A DNA stretch of 64,000 nt from Rhodococcus sp. 4CII (GCF_014256275.1 NZ_JACCFE010000002.1:2666001-2730000); one strand, 5' to 3'; shown: positions 50,801 to 59,280, counted from the first letter of the stretch. Notes: generated from the letters alone by a model not told the origin. Numbers and translations: made by a program.

Positions 50801-51256
50801 ATGCCGATCCGATCGCCGGACGACCCCGCTGAGCAGCCGCGTTCGGACGGGCCGTCGCGGCGCCCGCTGTACGGGATCTCGGTGGCCGCGGAATTGTCCG
50901 GGTTCGCGGTCGGCGCACTTCGGCTGTATGAGCAGCACGGCCTCGTCGCACCTACCCGGACCGACGGGGGCACCCGCCGCTACAGCGACTTCGACATCGC
51001 CCGATTGCGCCGTGTCGCCGAACTCATCGGCGACGGCGTCAACCTTGTCGGCATCGGTCAGATTCTCGCGCTCGAGCAGCGCACCGCGGATCTGACCCAC
51101 GACAACAACCAGCTCACCGCCCGTAACGACCAACTGACCGCCGACAACACCCGCCTGAGCTCCGAGTGGCGGAACGCGTCAGCGATTGGGCAACGCCGAG
51201 ACCGGGAAGATCAGCCCGGGGGCGATACCCGACCGCGGGCCACCGGGTGCACATGA
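50801..51256 (+). CDS. hspR: MerR-family regulator, HspR-like
   Basis: The 151-residue protein has a MerR HTH at about residues 25-95: YGISVAAELSGFAVGALRLY, EQHGLVAPTRTDGGTRRYSD, FDIARLRRVAELIGDGVNLV. That is the HspR pattern (YxISVAA, LRxYxxxGL, GxRRYSxxDIxxLR). It is followed by a coiled-coil (about 98-130; NNQLTARNDQLTADNTRLSS), for dimerisation. HspR represses heat-shock genes with DnaK as co-repressor. ATG 50801 follows GGAAGG. It is divergent from Hsp20, its probable target; the gene name is by analogy. Confidence 0.82.
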   Translation: MPIRSPDDPAEQPRSDGPSRRPLYGISVAAELSGFAVGALRLYEQHGLVAPTRTDGGTRRYSDFDIARLRRVAELIGDGVNLVGIGQILALEQRTADLTHDNNQLTARNDQLTADNTRLSSEWRNASAIGQRRDREDQPGGDTRPRATGCT

Positions 51257-51504
51257 ATGTCCCTCATCGGATCGACGAGACAATGCTTCGACGACACGTC
51301 GCACCGGACGGAGGCCGAGTCCGGCACCGCGCGACCGTCGCCGAGGGTCGATGAGGCTACTGACCGGCAATTCTGTCGGACAGATCACGTCAACCGCATC
51401 GACTGCTTCGACAGCAAAGATTCAGCAGGTCGGCGCACGAGGCAATCTTCCGCGGCCGACGTCGCAATCAGTCAGTAACCACTCCGAGACGGTCCACTCG
51501 GACC
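51257..51504. other. intergenic stretch upstream of the CIRCE-like element
   Basis: About 250 bases with no supported gene. It should hold the promoter of the two small genes at 51601-51944; no -10/-35 pair is convincing. Confidence 0.4.
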
Positions 51505-51531
51505 ATGGCACTCCACAACGGAGAGTGCTAA
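51505..51531. promoter_or_regulatory. CIRCE-like inverted repeat (HrcA operator)
   Basis: ATGGCACTC-N9-GAGTGCTAA. The right arm is the exact CIRCE sequence and the left arm differs from TTAGCACTC at two positions; spacing (9) is correct. CIRCE is bound by HrcA, the repressor of groEL-type operons. It lies 69 bases before the GTG of a small gene pair rather than a chaperonin gene. Confidence 0.75.
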
Positions 51532-51552
51532 TTTCAGGAGTGCACAGTGGGG

Positions 51553-51574
51553 GTGCCCGCCGGCTCGCGGGCAC
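51553..51574 (+). promoter_or_regulatory. GC-rich 5'-leader hairpin between CIRCE and the small gene pair
   Basis: GTGCCCGC-CGGCTC-GCGGGCAC, 8-base arms, 27 bases before the GTG at 51601. It could be a pausing or stability element of the transcript leader; the GC-rich stem makes a heat-melting RNA thermometer unlikely. Confidence 0.4.
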
Positions 51575-51600
51575 ACGACGTCGAGGGGAGGTGTACTGCT

Positions 51601-51750
51601 GTGCGCACGGACGATCGTCGTCGCAGCAAAACCGACGACTACATCACTGACGACGCGGTTCTGTCAGGGGAACCGGTGCTGTGGCCGGACCCGAGTCCAC
51701 TGACGAAGTGGTGGCAGCAGATCCTGTTCGGTGAGCGGCGGTCGACATGA
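51601..51750 (+). CDS. 49-residue small protein behind a CIRCE-like element
   Basis: GTG at 51601 follows GGGGAGG by 9 bases. The 49-residue product is charged and begins MRTDDRRRSKTDDYITDDAV, then a Trp-rich SPLTKWWQQILFGERRST end that looks like a short amphipathic helix. Its stop overlaps the next small gene (ATGA at 51747-51750). The CIRCE-like element upstream predicts heat induction. Family unknown; the WWQQ motif may be a membrane-touching segment. Confidence 0.55.
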   Translation: MRTDDRRRSKTDDYITDDAVLSGEPVLWPDPSPLTKWWQQILFGERRST

Positions 51751-51944
51751 CGGGGTCACGGAAATCGGCGCACCCGCAGCACGTGTTCGGCTGCAGCCGT
51801 TGCGATCACCTGTACCGTTCCCCTGCCGTCGACCGTACGGCCGCCGCAACGCAGGCCCGGTTGAACGGTTGGAGTATCGACGACATGGTCTTGTGCCCCG
51901 GTTGCGCCTCCGTGGCCACCGCGAAGGCCGAACTCGTCGAATGA
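51747..51944 (+). CDS. 65-residue protein with two CxxC motifs, probable zinc ribbon
   Basis: The product has CSRC and CPGC motifs 31 residues apart, FGCSRCDHLYRSPAVDRTAA and MVLCPGCASVATAKAE, which would form a small zinc ribbon. A helix lies between. Zinc ribbons of this size often bind nucleic acid or act as redox sensors in stress operons. Translationally coupled to the 49-residue gene. No gene family name is recognised. Confidence 0.6.
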   Translation: MTGSRKSAHPQHVFGCSRCDHLYRSPAVDRTAAATQARLNGWSIDDMVLCPGCASVATAKAELVE

Positions 51945-52030
51945 CCGGTGGCCGGCGTGACGGCCGACTGGCTGCGCTTGTTTCGCCTCGACCAGGAGCC
52001 GCTGACACGTCGGATATCGAAGGGGGACAA

Positions 52031-52861
52031 TCACGTCGACCGGACCCAGCATCTGCATCCTGGATCGTAAGTGATCAGCCCTCGCTCCTCGAATGCCCGC
52101 AGCCAGCCCGGCATCGGCCAACGGCCCCAACGGCGATGAAACAGTTGCGCATTGACGAGGATGTCGTCGAGATGCTCGACGGGTGGGTCGGACACGGGAT
52201 GGTACTGGTGGAACGCGTCGGCGCCGCCCACCCACCGCAAACCCACCCCCGCAGCGGCGGCGGTGTACGCGAGGTCGGTGTCTTCGCCGCCGTAGCCGGC
52301 GTACTCGGTGCAGAATCCGCCGATCCGGTTCCAGGCGGAGGTGGTGACGGCAAACGACAGCGACCAGAACAGGTCGTAGTCCGTGCCGGTCAGCACTGTT
52401 CCCGCCGACGGGGCCGGCCGCGCCGGATGAGGGCGGTGGAGTTCATGAACATGGTCGAGGTCGTACCCTGACGGGTCGGGCGGGGGCAGATAGGTGACCG
52501 GACCGCACAGCAGTGCAGCGCGGTTGTGGCGCTGTCGTGCTGCGTCGACGTATCGGCTGAGCAGTGCGGTCCCCGCGATGCAGTCCACGTCGAGGAAGAT
52601 CAGCAGTTCGGCCCCCGCAGCCACGGCCGAGGCCGCACCGGCGTTGCGGGCGTGGGCAAGTGGAAGTGGGCCCCGGTCGTGCTCGACCCACAGCACGCGC
52701 GCCGAGTTGCTCTCGGCGGCCACGACGTGCGCCACCCCGGGGTCGCCGATCGCGACGACCACGTGCACGTACGGGGGCATGGTGCTTCGCTGCAGGGACT
52801 GCAGGTGCAACCGGAGATGGGTGTCCCGGTGGGCGGCAATGGTGACGAGCGCGGTCCTCAT
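52031..52861 (-). CDS. glycosyltransferase family 2-type enzyme
   Basis: A 276-residue GT-A fold enzyme with HVVVAIGDPG, LPLAHARNAGAASAVAAGAE, then LLIFLDVDCIAG with the metal-binding D-x-D-type DVD, and GYGGEDTDLAYTAAAAGVGL. The last is an ED motif typical of galactosyl- or N-acetylgalactosaminyl-transferase-like C-terminal regions. It takes a nucleotide sugar. ATG at 52861 overlaps the upstream GT gene by ATGA. No membrane helix. It is the last gene of a four-gene glycosyltransferase run; acceptor unknown. Confidence 0.85.
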   Translation of the reverse strand: MRTALVTIAAHRDTHLRLHLQSLQRSTMPPYVHVVVAIGDPGVAHVVAAESNSARVLWVEHDRGPLPLAHARNAGAASAVAAGAELLIFLDVDCIAGTALLSRYVDAARQRHNRAALLCGPVTYLPPPDPSGYDLDHVHELHRPHPARPAPSAGTVLTGTDYDLFWSLSFAVTTSAWNRIGGFCTEYAGYGGEDTDLAYTAAAAGVGLRWVGGADAFHQYHPVSDPPVEHLDDILVNAQLFHRRWGRWPMPGWLRAFEERGLITYDPGCRCWVRST

Positions 52862-53862
52862 CGCACTGCCCCGGCTCTCGATGCGAGGCTGTCGATGACC
52901 CGTGCCGCACGCGCCGCCGCCCCTGCGGTGTGCCAGCGAGCCCACCGGCGACCGCCCAGCGTCATGGCAGCGTCGATCAGGTGCGGCCACGCAGCGACGG
53001 ACGGCCACCGCGGCACCGACACGGCCAGCCCGTTGGCAGCGAGCGCCGCCGCAGTGGCGTCCTGCTCGCCGAAGGGACGGGATTGGGCGATGACGATCGC
53101 CGCCCGCCTCGCGGCGGCGATGTCGGCGACGGCGTTCTGACCGGCATGCGAGATGACGACGTCGGCACTGCACAACTGTGGCCACGGGTCGTCCACCCAG
53201 GGTGCACCCGGGATGCCGAGCGCCTGCCACTCGTACTCGTGATGCCGACGGGTGCACAACCGGACGTCGTCCATCGACAGATCCGTCCCGCCGGTGCCGC
53301 TGAGCACCAGGACCCGAGGACGCCGTGACGGTCCGGTGTCGCCGGCCACGCGACCGTCGAACCGGGTGATACCGCCGACGAAGGTCGTTTTGCCGGCAAA
53401 TTCTCTGAGCCACAACGGGTCGTACATCTCCTGCGGCCACGCCGCGATGATGTGCTCGGCAAGCTGATAGCCGAGTCGATGGGCTGGATCGGTTCGGTCG
53501 CCGGGCATGGCCATGACGACGACCGGCACGCCCAGCAGTCGGGCGAACACCGTCACTTCCACCGACACGTCCACCACCAGGAGACTGGGCTGGACGGTAT
53601 CGACCCAGGAGGCTATTTGATTCATCCGTGATCGAAGTCCCCGATCCAGCGCGGGGGCCCAGTGCAGAACGCCGTTCGCGGTCGGATTCTCGGCCGCGTC
53701 GCCGTCGTCGTCCCGGGCCAGGCAGACTACATCGGCGAAACGCTCGGGGTGCGGTTGCGGTGCCGACGACAGCGCGGTGACGGGAGTGGCGAGAGCGGCG
53801 CAGATACTCTGCGCCCGCGCGCGGTGCCCCTGCCCGTGGTGATGGATGTAGTAGCCGATCAC
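52858..53862 (-). CDS. GT-B glycosyltransferase, GT28/MurG-like
   Basis: The 334-residue protein starts IGYYIHHHGQGHRARAQSIC, the MurG/UGT-type glycine/histidine-rich entry. The C-terminal donor domain has VLVLSGTGGTDLS and ADVVISHAGQNAVADIAAAR (H-x-G-x-N/G donor motif), with QSRPFGEQDATAAALA. It uses a nucleotide sugar, probably UDP-linked. GTG at 53862 overlaps the upstream GT4 gene stop (GTGA). It has no membrane anchor, so it likely works on a soluble or lipid-linked intermediate at the membrane surface with its three partner genes. Confidence 0.82.
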   Translation of the reverse strand: MIGYYIHHHGQGHRARAQSICAALATPVTALSSAPQPHPERFADVVCLARDDDGDAAENPTANGVLHWAPALDRGLRSRMNQIASWVDTVQPSLLVVDVSVEVTVFARLLGVPVVVMAMPGDRTDPAHRLGYQLAEHIIAAWPQEMYDPLWLREFAGKTTFVGGITRFDGRVAGDTGPSRRPRVLVLSGTGGTDLSMDDVRLCTRRHHEYEWQALGIPGAPWVDDPWPQLCSADVVISHAGQNAVADIAAARRAAIVIAQSRPFGEQDATAAALAANGLAVSVPRWPSVAAWPHLIDAAMTLGGRRWARWHTAGAAARAARVIDSLASRAGAVR

Positions 53863-54977
53863 AGTGTCACCCCGGTGGGCCGCGCCGTCGCGCCGCTGTG
53901 GTGCGCCTGTGTCAGTCGCCGGTACGTGTTTACGTACGCGTCGACCATGATCCGTTCGGAACACTGTTCCCGGGCCCGGGCGCGGGCCGCCGTGCGCGAG
54001 AGTCCGACGGTCACTGGGATTGCCCTGACCAGGGCGTCGAGGTCGTCGGGTGGTACCAGGCGGCCGCAGTCGGGCGTGAGCACCTCCGGGATCCCGCCCC
54101 GCGCGAACGCGGCGACGGGCGTCCCGCACGCGAGTGCTTCGGCCACCACCAGCCCGTAGGGCTCGTCCCATACCGGCGTCACCAGTGCCGCCGCGGAACT
54201 GCCGATCGCCGCGGCCAGCGCAGGCTGCTCCAGGTGACCGAGATACGTGACATCCGCTCCGAGACGCGGCCTGATGGCTTGTGCGAAGTACTCAGCGTCG
54301 CTGACCGGACCGGCCAGCACCAGAGGACGCCCGGCCCGCTGCGCGGCCGTAATCGCAAGGTGCGCACCCTTCTCGGGCACCAGACGACCGAACCAGATCA
54401 GTTGCCGCCCACCCGGACCGGCCGGCCATCCCGCGAGATCGACCCCATTGGGGATGACGTCGATCTCACCGACCACGTGCTGCCACGCCGCGGCGGTGTG
54501 GGCGCTCACCGCCGCGAAATAGGCGCCCGGTCCGGCGCCGACCGCGATGGCCGACTCCAGCCACGGCGTCGGCGGTGTGTGCAGCGTGCACAGGATGGGG
54601 GTGGCCACCGTCGCCGCCATGGCCACCGGCAGGTAGTGCAGGCTGTGGTTATGGACCACGTCGAACGCTCCCGCCAGCGGTCCGGCGAGATCGAGCATCA
54701 GCTGCAGATACGCATGATGCTCGGCCATGAACTGGTGAGACGGCATCGACGTATCCGCGCGTGCCGCAGCGCTGACGTCGAGTGTCCGGACGTCGAGGTG
54801 CGTGCACCCGAGCGCCGGATCCGAGCCCGGTCCGGCGAACAACGTCACCTGATGCCCGTCCGCGGACAACGAGCGGGCCAACCACCACACGTGCGATTCG
54901 AGGCCGCCGGCAAAGGGCTGCCGGATCGGGAATCGGCAGGAAGCCACAAGGGCGATCCGCAGTGGTGGGCCGCTCAT
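53859..54977 (-). CDS. GT4-family glycosyltransferase
   Basis: A 372-residue GT-B enzyme. N-terminal domain: LRIALVASCRFPIRQPFAGG, LESHVWWLARSLSADGHQVT, FDVVHNHSLHYLPVAM. C-terminal domain: IDVIPNGVDLAGWPAGPGGR, IWFGRLVPEKGAHLAI with the retaining-GT lysine, and the E-x7-E stretch PYGLVVAEALACGTPVAAFA. This is the usual retaining GT4 build, using a nucleotide sugar donor. ATG 54977 overlaps the upstream GT gene stop (ATGA) and its own stop overlaps the next GT start. The four GT genes form one transcription unit. Product unknown. Confidence 0.92.
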   Translation of the reverse strand: MSGPPLRIALVASCRFPIRQPFAGGLESHVWWLARSLSADGHQVTLFAGPGSDPALGCTHLDVRTLDVSAAARADTSMPSHQFMAEHHAYLQLMLDLAGPLAGAFDVVHNHSLHYLPVAMAATVATPILCTLHTPPTPWLESAIAVGAGPGAYFAAVSAHTAAAWQHVVGEIDVIPNGVDLAGWPAGPGGRQLIWFGRLVPEKGAHLAITAAQRAGRPLVLAGPVSDAEYFAQAIRPRLGADVTYLGHLEQPALAAAIGSSAAALVTPVWDEPYGLVVAEALACGTPVAAFARGGIPEVLTPDCGRLVPPDDLDALVRAIPVTVGLSRTAARARAREQCSERIMVDAYVNTYRRLTQAHHSGATARPTGVTL

Positions 54978-56026
54978 GAAAGAGCCTTCTGGTAAATGGA
55001 ATGGTGTGCGCGGGCCAGGGCGCGCCGCTGTGATGCGCGCTCGGCCCCGGTCGCCCGCACCGGTTCGGCGTCGTAGAGCGTCCGGATGCAGCCGTCCAAC
55101 GAGTCCGCGTCGAAATGCTCCTCGTCGAATCCGAATACCGCACAGTCCTGTTGTTCGCCGTAGAAGCCGCAGCTCGGTGCTGCTACCGCCGTGCCGAGGT
55201 CGTAACAGGCCTCGAGCCAACCGGAGTGGGTACCGAACCTGTACGGAAGCACCGACACCGACAGCGACGACAGGTAGTCCCAGAGTTGCTCGTCCGAGAA
55301 ATACGGGTGGACGACCACGTCGACGTTCTTCCGACCGCGGTAGCGCAGGAGGCGCGCACCCGTGTCGGGGGCGTACCAGTAATTGGCCGGCTCGAAGATC
55401 TCGTCATGGACGTTGATGCGCAGACGGGCACACTCGAGCTGGGAAACCGTGTCTGCCAGAACGTCTAGGATCGGAAACGGATCCATGTTCGCGCGCATAC
55501 TTTTCACGTGCACGCCGACCACGAACTCACCGCCGCGGGCTCTGGGCCGGTCGATGAGGGGGCGCTCGACCACATGCGGATGACGAAGGACCGCGGCCGT
55601 GCGGGCCCAACGCCGATCGATCGCCGCCGCCGCACCGGTGGTGAGGGTGATCACCTGTGCTGCGGCGGGAACCAGCACATCGAGCAATTCGAGATGTTGT
55701 TCGGGATCGCGTTGGTGCGGATTACGCAGATCGTGCACGGAATACACCACCGGGACGTGCCGAACCGACAATTCGTGCAGAACATCGTTCATGACGTCCG
55801 GGGAGATGGCGTCGAAGCCGAAATGGATATGAAACACATCGAATTCGCGGTGGTGCCGGCTGATCCACCGCGGATCCAGCATCACCGGCGGCCACCATCC
55901 ACCCGGCACCTTCCGTCCATCCGCCGGCACCGGATCCGGAAGCCGGACCACCTGATCATGGCCGTCGGGATCCGCGAGGTGTCGCACATACACGTGCGAC
56001 GCCGGCACCGAGGCGACCCGGATCAT
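54974..56026 (-). CDS. glycosyltransferase, GT4-like, first gene of the run
   Basis: A 350-residue protein with FDVFHIHFGFDAISPDVMND and VPVVYSVHDLRNPHQRDPEQ in the acceptor domain, and DVVVHPYFSDEQLWDYLSSL, SVSVLPYRFGTHSGWLEACYD in the donor domain (the GTHSGWLEA part replaces the usual E-x7-E helix). It is divergent enough from GT4 that the donor is unclear. AGAGGATG precedes ATG 56026. It heads a 4-gene ATGA/GTGA-coupled glycosyltransferase operon, probably for an exported glycan or glycolipid. Confidence 0.8.
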   Translation of the reverse strand: MIRVASVPASHVYVRHLADPDGHDQVVRLPDPVPADGRKVPGGWWPPVMLDPRWISRHHREFDVFHIHFGFDAISPDVMNDVLHELSVRHVPVVYSVHDLRNPHQRDPEQHLELLDVLVPAAAQVITLTTGAAAAIDRRWARTAAVLRHPHVVERPLIDRPRARGGEFVVGVHVKSMRANMDPFPILDVLADTVSQLECARLRINVHDEIFEPANYWYAPDTGARLLRYRGRKNVDVVVHPYFSDEQLWDYLSSLSVSVLPYRFGTHSGWLEACYDLGTAVAAPSCGFYGEQQDCAVFGFDEEHFDADSLDGCIRTLYDAEPVRATGAERASQRRALARAHHSIYQKALS

Positions 56027-56179
56027 CTGCACATCCTCTCTACGAAGAACGCGGTCGTCGAAGTTCCTGACGGGCAATACCGAAGAAACGGACTCGTGGC
56101 GTCCACGAAACACCCCCTGCCGCAACGCCCACGAGCGATGCCCGCATCCCCTCCCCCGCGGTGACGGATGGGTGGTGGC

Positions 56180-56305
56180 TCAGTCGCGCTCCGACGGCCG
56201 TCGCTGTCCCCACTTCTTGTATAGGACATAGGCGATGACACCGACCAGAATAAGTATCCCAATGATCTCCACGAGCAACGGATACCCGAAAGCCCTCTTT
56301 CTCAT
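56180..56305 (-). CDS. 41-residue single-helix membrane peptide, hypothetical
   Basis: MRKRAFGYPLLVEIIGILIL, VGVIAYVLYKKWGQRRPSERD has one membrane helix flanked by basic residues, so it is a bitopic membrane peptide with a cytoplasmic tail. Support is moderate: the hydrophobic profile is convincing but the ATG has no clear binding site, and the frame is open upstream. It stands between the GT operon and the catalase-like protein. Confidence 0.45.
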   Translation of the reverse strand: MRKRAFGYPLLVEIIGILILVGVIAYVLYKKWGQRRPSERD

Positions 56306-56482
56306 GCGGTAGCGCACAAAGTACCCCGAACCGTCGCGCACGACCCCCGGCCGCCGCAACGCATTCGTCCCGTGTTCGAGGCGCGAACGCGAAATCCGCG
56401 CGGCGGCCCGACTCCCTTCCGCCCCGTCCGACCACACGTCGCCGCATGCACCATTTCGTGGTGTTGCTTCCGGCGGAATGGT

Positions 56483-57193
56483 TTACGGGGGCGGGTTGCC
56501 GCGGCCGTGTCGGCTTCCCCGATATGCGCCGACCCGCACGGCGGCGAGCCATCCGGGTCGCAGCGCCACCTCGGGCGGACAGTTCAGTACCGGATCGAAG
56601 GTCGGTTGCTCGTCGTCCGGAAGTCCCAGGGCCTGCGTCAGCGTCAGCTGACCGGCGGGGACGGGGGAACCGGCGAAAGTGACGAGTTCGAGCCGGAACC
56701 GTAGTGGCGCAGCAGCTAGTGCATCACGCAGCGCGTTCAAAGTCGTAGACGGCGGGTGCGGGCCGACCGGGGTGGCGACGATCCATCTGATGTCCGTTCC
56801 CCTCGACGAGTACGGCATCAGGCTGCTGTAGCGGGCGCCGGCCCAGCCCCGTGCGGGGAGGGGTAGCAGTCGTGTCGCCGCTGCGGTACCGGAGCTTGCC
56901 AGGAGTAGATCCCAGTGTGTACCCGGGTGTTCGAGCGGTACTCGCACGGCAAGTCCGAGCACGTCGGGCAGACCGGCCGGTGTTCCCACGCCGCCGGACA
57001 TCCGGGCCACGACGTCGACCGGGGTACGCGTCGGCGGCGGCCACCACGGAGAGTCGAGTTCGAGGTGCCCGGCGGTCACCAGGCCGCGCGGATGGAAGAC
57101 CCGGGCGCCGCCCCGCAACGAGGCGGCGACGCGGAACGGCGCCACCACGAGCGCCGTTCGTACCGTGTCGAGGGTGTGCTCTGTCAGGTCCAC
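56483..57193 (-). CDS. catalase-superfamily-like hypothetical protein
   Basis: A 236-residue product starting with GTG (LTEHTLDTVRTALVVAPFRV), with ARVFHPRGLVTAGHLELDSP, VDVVARMSGGVGTPAGLPDV, LGLAVRVPLEHPGTHWDLLL, and SRGTDIRWIVATPVGPHPPS. The order (HPRG, RxSGGxGTP, DVLGLAVRVP, WDLLL) resembles the heme-binding catalase fold core. The catalytic His/Asn and the proximal tyrosine are not clearly present, so peroxidase activity is doubtful. GGAAGGATCG lies upstream. A guess at the fold only; function unknown. Confidence 0.45.
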   Translation of the reverse strand: MDLTEHTLDTVRTALVVAPFRVAASLRGGARVFHPRGLVTAGHLELDSPWWPPPTRTPVDVVARMSGGVGTPAGLPDVLGLAVRVPLEHPGTHWDLLLASSGTAAATRLLPLPARGWAGARYSSLMPYSSRGTDIRWIVATPVGPHPPSTTLNALRDALAAAPLRFRLELVTFAGSPVPAGQLTLTQALGLPDDEQPTFDPVLNCPPEVALRPGWLAAVRVGAYRGSRHGRGNPPP

Positions 57194-57287
57194 AAGGCGC
57201 GATCCTTCCGGTCGCTCGATTTCCTGTTGCGGGATGACGTCGACCGGCTTCCAAGTTCGACGTTGTCGATCAGCACGGTCGTCGTGT

Positions 57288-57749
57288 TCACAGTGTCCGG
57301 GCTCGCGGTGTGGTCGCGGAGGTGTTGCGAGAGAGCAGGAAACCGAGCGCAACCATGACGACACCGAGCGCGAAGTGCAGCCAATTGTCGGCACTGTTGA
57401 CGGGCACGAAGTTCACGTCACTGTTTTGGTCGATGAGCAGGCCGTAGATCCATAGAACGAGGTAGATGACACCACCGGCGATGAGGAACAACTTTGCGGT
57501 GTCGGCCCGTCTGGACATCGCGATACCGGCCACACCGAACACCAAGTGCACGATGTTGTGCAGTACGGACACCTCGAACACCCCCAGGAGCTTGGCCTCG
57601 GAGTGGTGACCGGCGGCGGTGAGCATGTCGTAATCAGCGGTGATGCCCGGGATGAAGCCGAGGACGCCGACCAGGAGAAATACTGCGCCGACGATCAGGG
57701 CGGCGAGTTGGAGTGGGGAGCGCGTGGCTGATGCAGCGGGCCGAGTCAT
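57288..57749 (-). CDS. DUF4383 membrane protein
   Basis: The 153-residue protein has four membrane helices: LAALIVGAVFLLVGVLGFIP, LLGVFEVSVLHNIVHLVFGV, LFLIAGGVIYLVLWIYGLLI, and WLHFALGVVMVALGFLLSR. VNSADNWLHFALGV and the NIVHL motif are typical of the DUF4383 family found across actinobacteria, often under envelope-stress control. Start at 57749 is typical for the family; the binding site (AAAGGCA) is modest. Role unknown, likely a cytoplasmic-membrane stress protein. Confidence 0.85.
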   Translation of the reverse strand: MTRPAASATRSPLQLAALIVGAVFLLVGVLGFIPGITADYDMLTAAGHHSEAKLLGVFEVSVLHNIVHLVFGVAGIAMSRRADTAKLFLIAGGVIYLVLWIYGLLIDQNSDVNFVPVNSADNWLHFALGVVMVALGFLLSRNTSATTPRARTL

Positions 57750-58050
57750 GGGAGTGCCTTTCTGAAAGGGACGGTGCCGGACTCGAATGTCCTTCTCGAG
57801 TGTTACCCCTGCATCCCTGCGCGAAAACAGCGACGGGCACGTGCCCTCTCGCCATGTCGAACTATCCGGGGTGCGCCAGCCGATCGGTCACGGAGTCTTC
57901 GACTGGATTCCCGGACATTGCGTTCGAGGAAAAGGAGGGGAGATTGCACATCCCCGCGACCGGACACATCTCGAGTCGTCGTTTGGAACTTTACGTCCAC
58001 GGGTAGGCGGAAAAGAGGCGCCGAACGGTCGATGATGGGAGGAGCACGAG

Positions 58051-58320
58051 ATGGCACGCGGCGATTCGCAACCCCAACTCAAAGACGAGAAGATGTACGA
58101 GGAATTACGCGACAAGGGTGATTCCAAGGAGAAGGCGGCGCGCATCTCCAATGCGGCAGCCAATCGTGGTCGCAAGAACGTCGGAAAGTCGGGCGGGAAG
58201 TCCCACTCCTACGAGGACTGGACGGTCGACGACCTGAAGAAGCGCGCCAAAGAGTTGGGTTTGGAAGGCTATTCGAAACTGAACAAGAAGGATCTCATCG
58301 ACTCGCTTCGCAATCACTAG
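58051..58320 (+). CDS. small DNA/RNA-binding-type protein with SAP/Rho-N-like C-terminus
   Basis: The 89-residue protein starts MARGDSQPQLKDEKMYEELR and has a basic middle (KAARISNAAANRGRKNVGKS). Its C-terminal helix-turn-helix DWTVDDLKKRAKELGLEGYS, KLNKKDLIDSLRNH is the Rho-N/SAP pattern (L-x-x-x-A-K-x-L-x-x-x-G-x-S-x-L-x-K-x-x-L). GGAGGAGCACGAG precedes the ATG. Similar small proteins in actinobacteria are starvation- or heat-responsive and probably bind nucleic acid; this one is divergent from the DUF4383 gene (300 bases). Confidence 0.8.
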   Translation: MARGDSQPQLKDEKMYEELRDKGDSKEKAARISNAAANRGRKNVGKSGGKSHSYEDWTVDDLKKRAKELGLEGYSKLNKKDLIDSLRNH

Positions 58321-58377
58321 CGGGAGACTGTCCGCTACTTGTTCTGTGTGGTCTGTTGTTCTGTGTGGACTGCGCCG

Positions 58378-59280
58378 TCAATCGTTGCCGCTGGCAACAG
58401 GATTTGTCCGTAGCGTCCGCTGCTCGTCCGGTTGCCGGACCTGGATACGACCGTCCCGCACCCGGGCCTCGTAGACCTGTTGAGGTCGGGTCGCGGGACC
58501 TCGCTGCACTGCACCGTCCGCGATACCGAAACGACTCCCGTGCCAGGGGCATTCGATGCATCCCTCGGCGAGAGTTCCGTCGTCGAGGGGAGCGCCGCGA
58601 TGGGTGCAGCGGTTGCTCAACGCGACGACGGAGTCGGTGCGCTTTACCAACAGCACCGATACGGTACCGACCAGCACGGCGACCACTTCTCTGTCGGCCA
58701 ATGCCGTTTCCGGGGCCGCGTCCGTCCATTCCGAGGGCAGAGTGGAGAACGCGGTGGTGTCGACGCCGACTCCGGCGGCATAGGTCAGATGACCACCGAG
58801 CCAGCCGCCGACTCCGAGCAGTCCGGCCCCCGCTGCCGACAGACCGATGCCGACGCCGTGACGACCGCGACGTCGCGCCGTCCACGACGCGAGATATGCG
58901 GCAATGGCCGCATAGTTGGAGGCCGCGTGGACGGCGCCGATCCTGCGCTCGGCACCGAGAGTGTCGGCCCAGTCCGACGCCCCCGTGAGAGTGGCCGGCA
59001 ACGCGGCAAGCGCGCCCAGCCCCACGAGTTTCGTCGCGGCCGGCCGTGCGCTCCGACCGCCCATCGCATCGAGGAAGCCGGCGCTGACCCATGCCCCGAT
59101 GGGCACCGTGACCAGGAGGGGGTGCAGAGGGTGCCCCAGATCGGTGCCGGACAGCGCACCCTTGACCCGGCCCGCCGGTAGCCACTTGTTTATGGCGTCC
59201 ACGACCGCGCCGGTGGGTCGATCCAAGGAGTGAGCGTGTTCGAGTCGGCGCACACTTCGCTCGAGTAGATTCACAACCAT
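58378..59280 (-). CDS. DUF2231 membrane domain fused to a Rieske [2Fe-2S] domain
   Basis: The 300-residue fusion has an N-terminal DUF2231 membrane domain (about 40-175; GTDLGHPLHPLLVTVPIGAW, AATKLVGLGALAALPATLTG, WADTLGAERRIGAVHAASNY). The C-terminal Rieske domain (about 190-290) has CTHRGAPLDDGTLAEGCIECPWHGSRFGIADG, giving the C-x-H and C-x2-H cluster ligands. It is a membrane-anchored ferredoxin-type electron carrier, with the Rieske domain on one side of the membrane. No oxygenase or cytochrome b partner is adjacent, so its electron partner is unknown. GAGGTGGGATG-like site precedes the ATG. Confidence 0.88.
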   Translation of the reverse strand: MVVNLLERSVRRLEHAHSLDRPTGAVVDAINKWLPAGRVKGALSGTDLGHPLHPLLVTVPIGAWVSAGFLDAMGGRSARPAATKLVGLGALAALPATLTGASDWADTLGAERRIGAVHAASNYAAIAAYLASWTARRRGRHGVGIGLSAAGAGLLGVGGWLGGHLTYAAGVGVDTTAFSTLPSEWTDAAPETALADREVVAVLVGTVSVLLVKRTDSVVALSNRCTHRGAPLDDGTLAEGCIECPWHGSRFGIADGAVQRGPATRPQQVYEARVRDGRIQVRQPDEQRTLRTNPVASGND

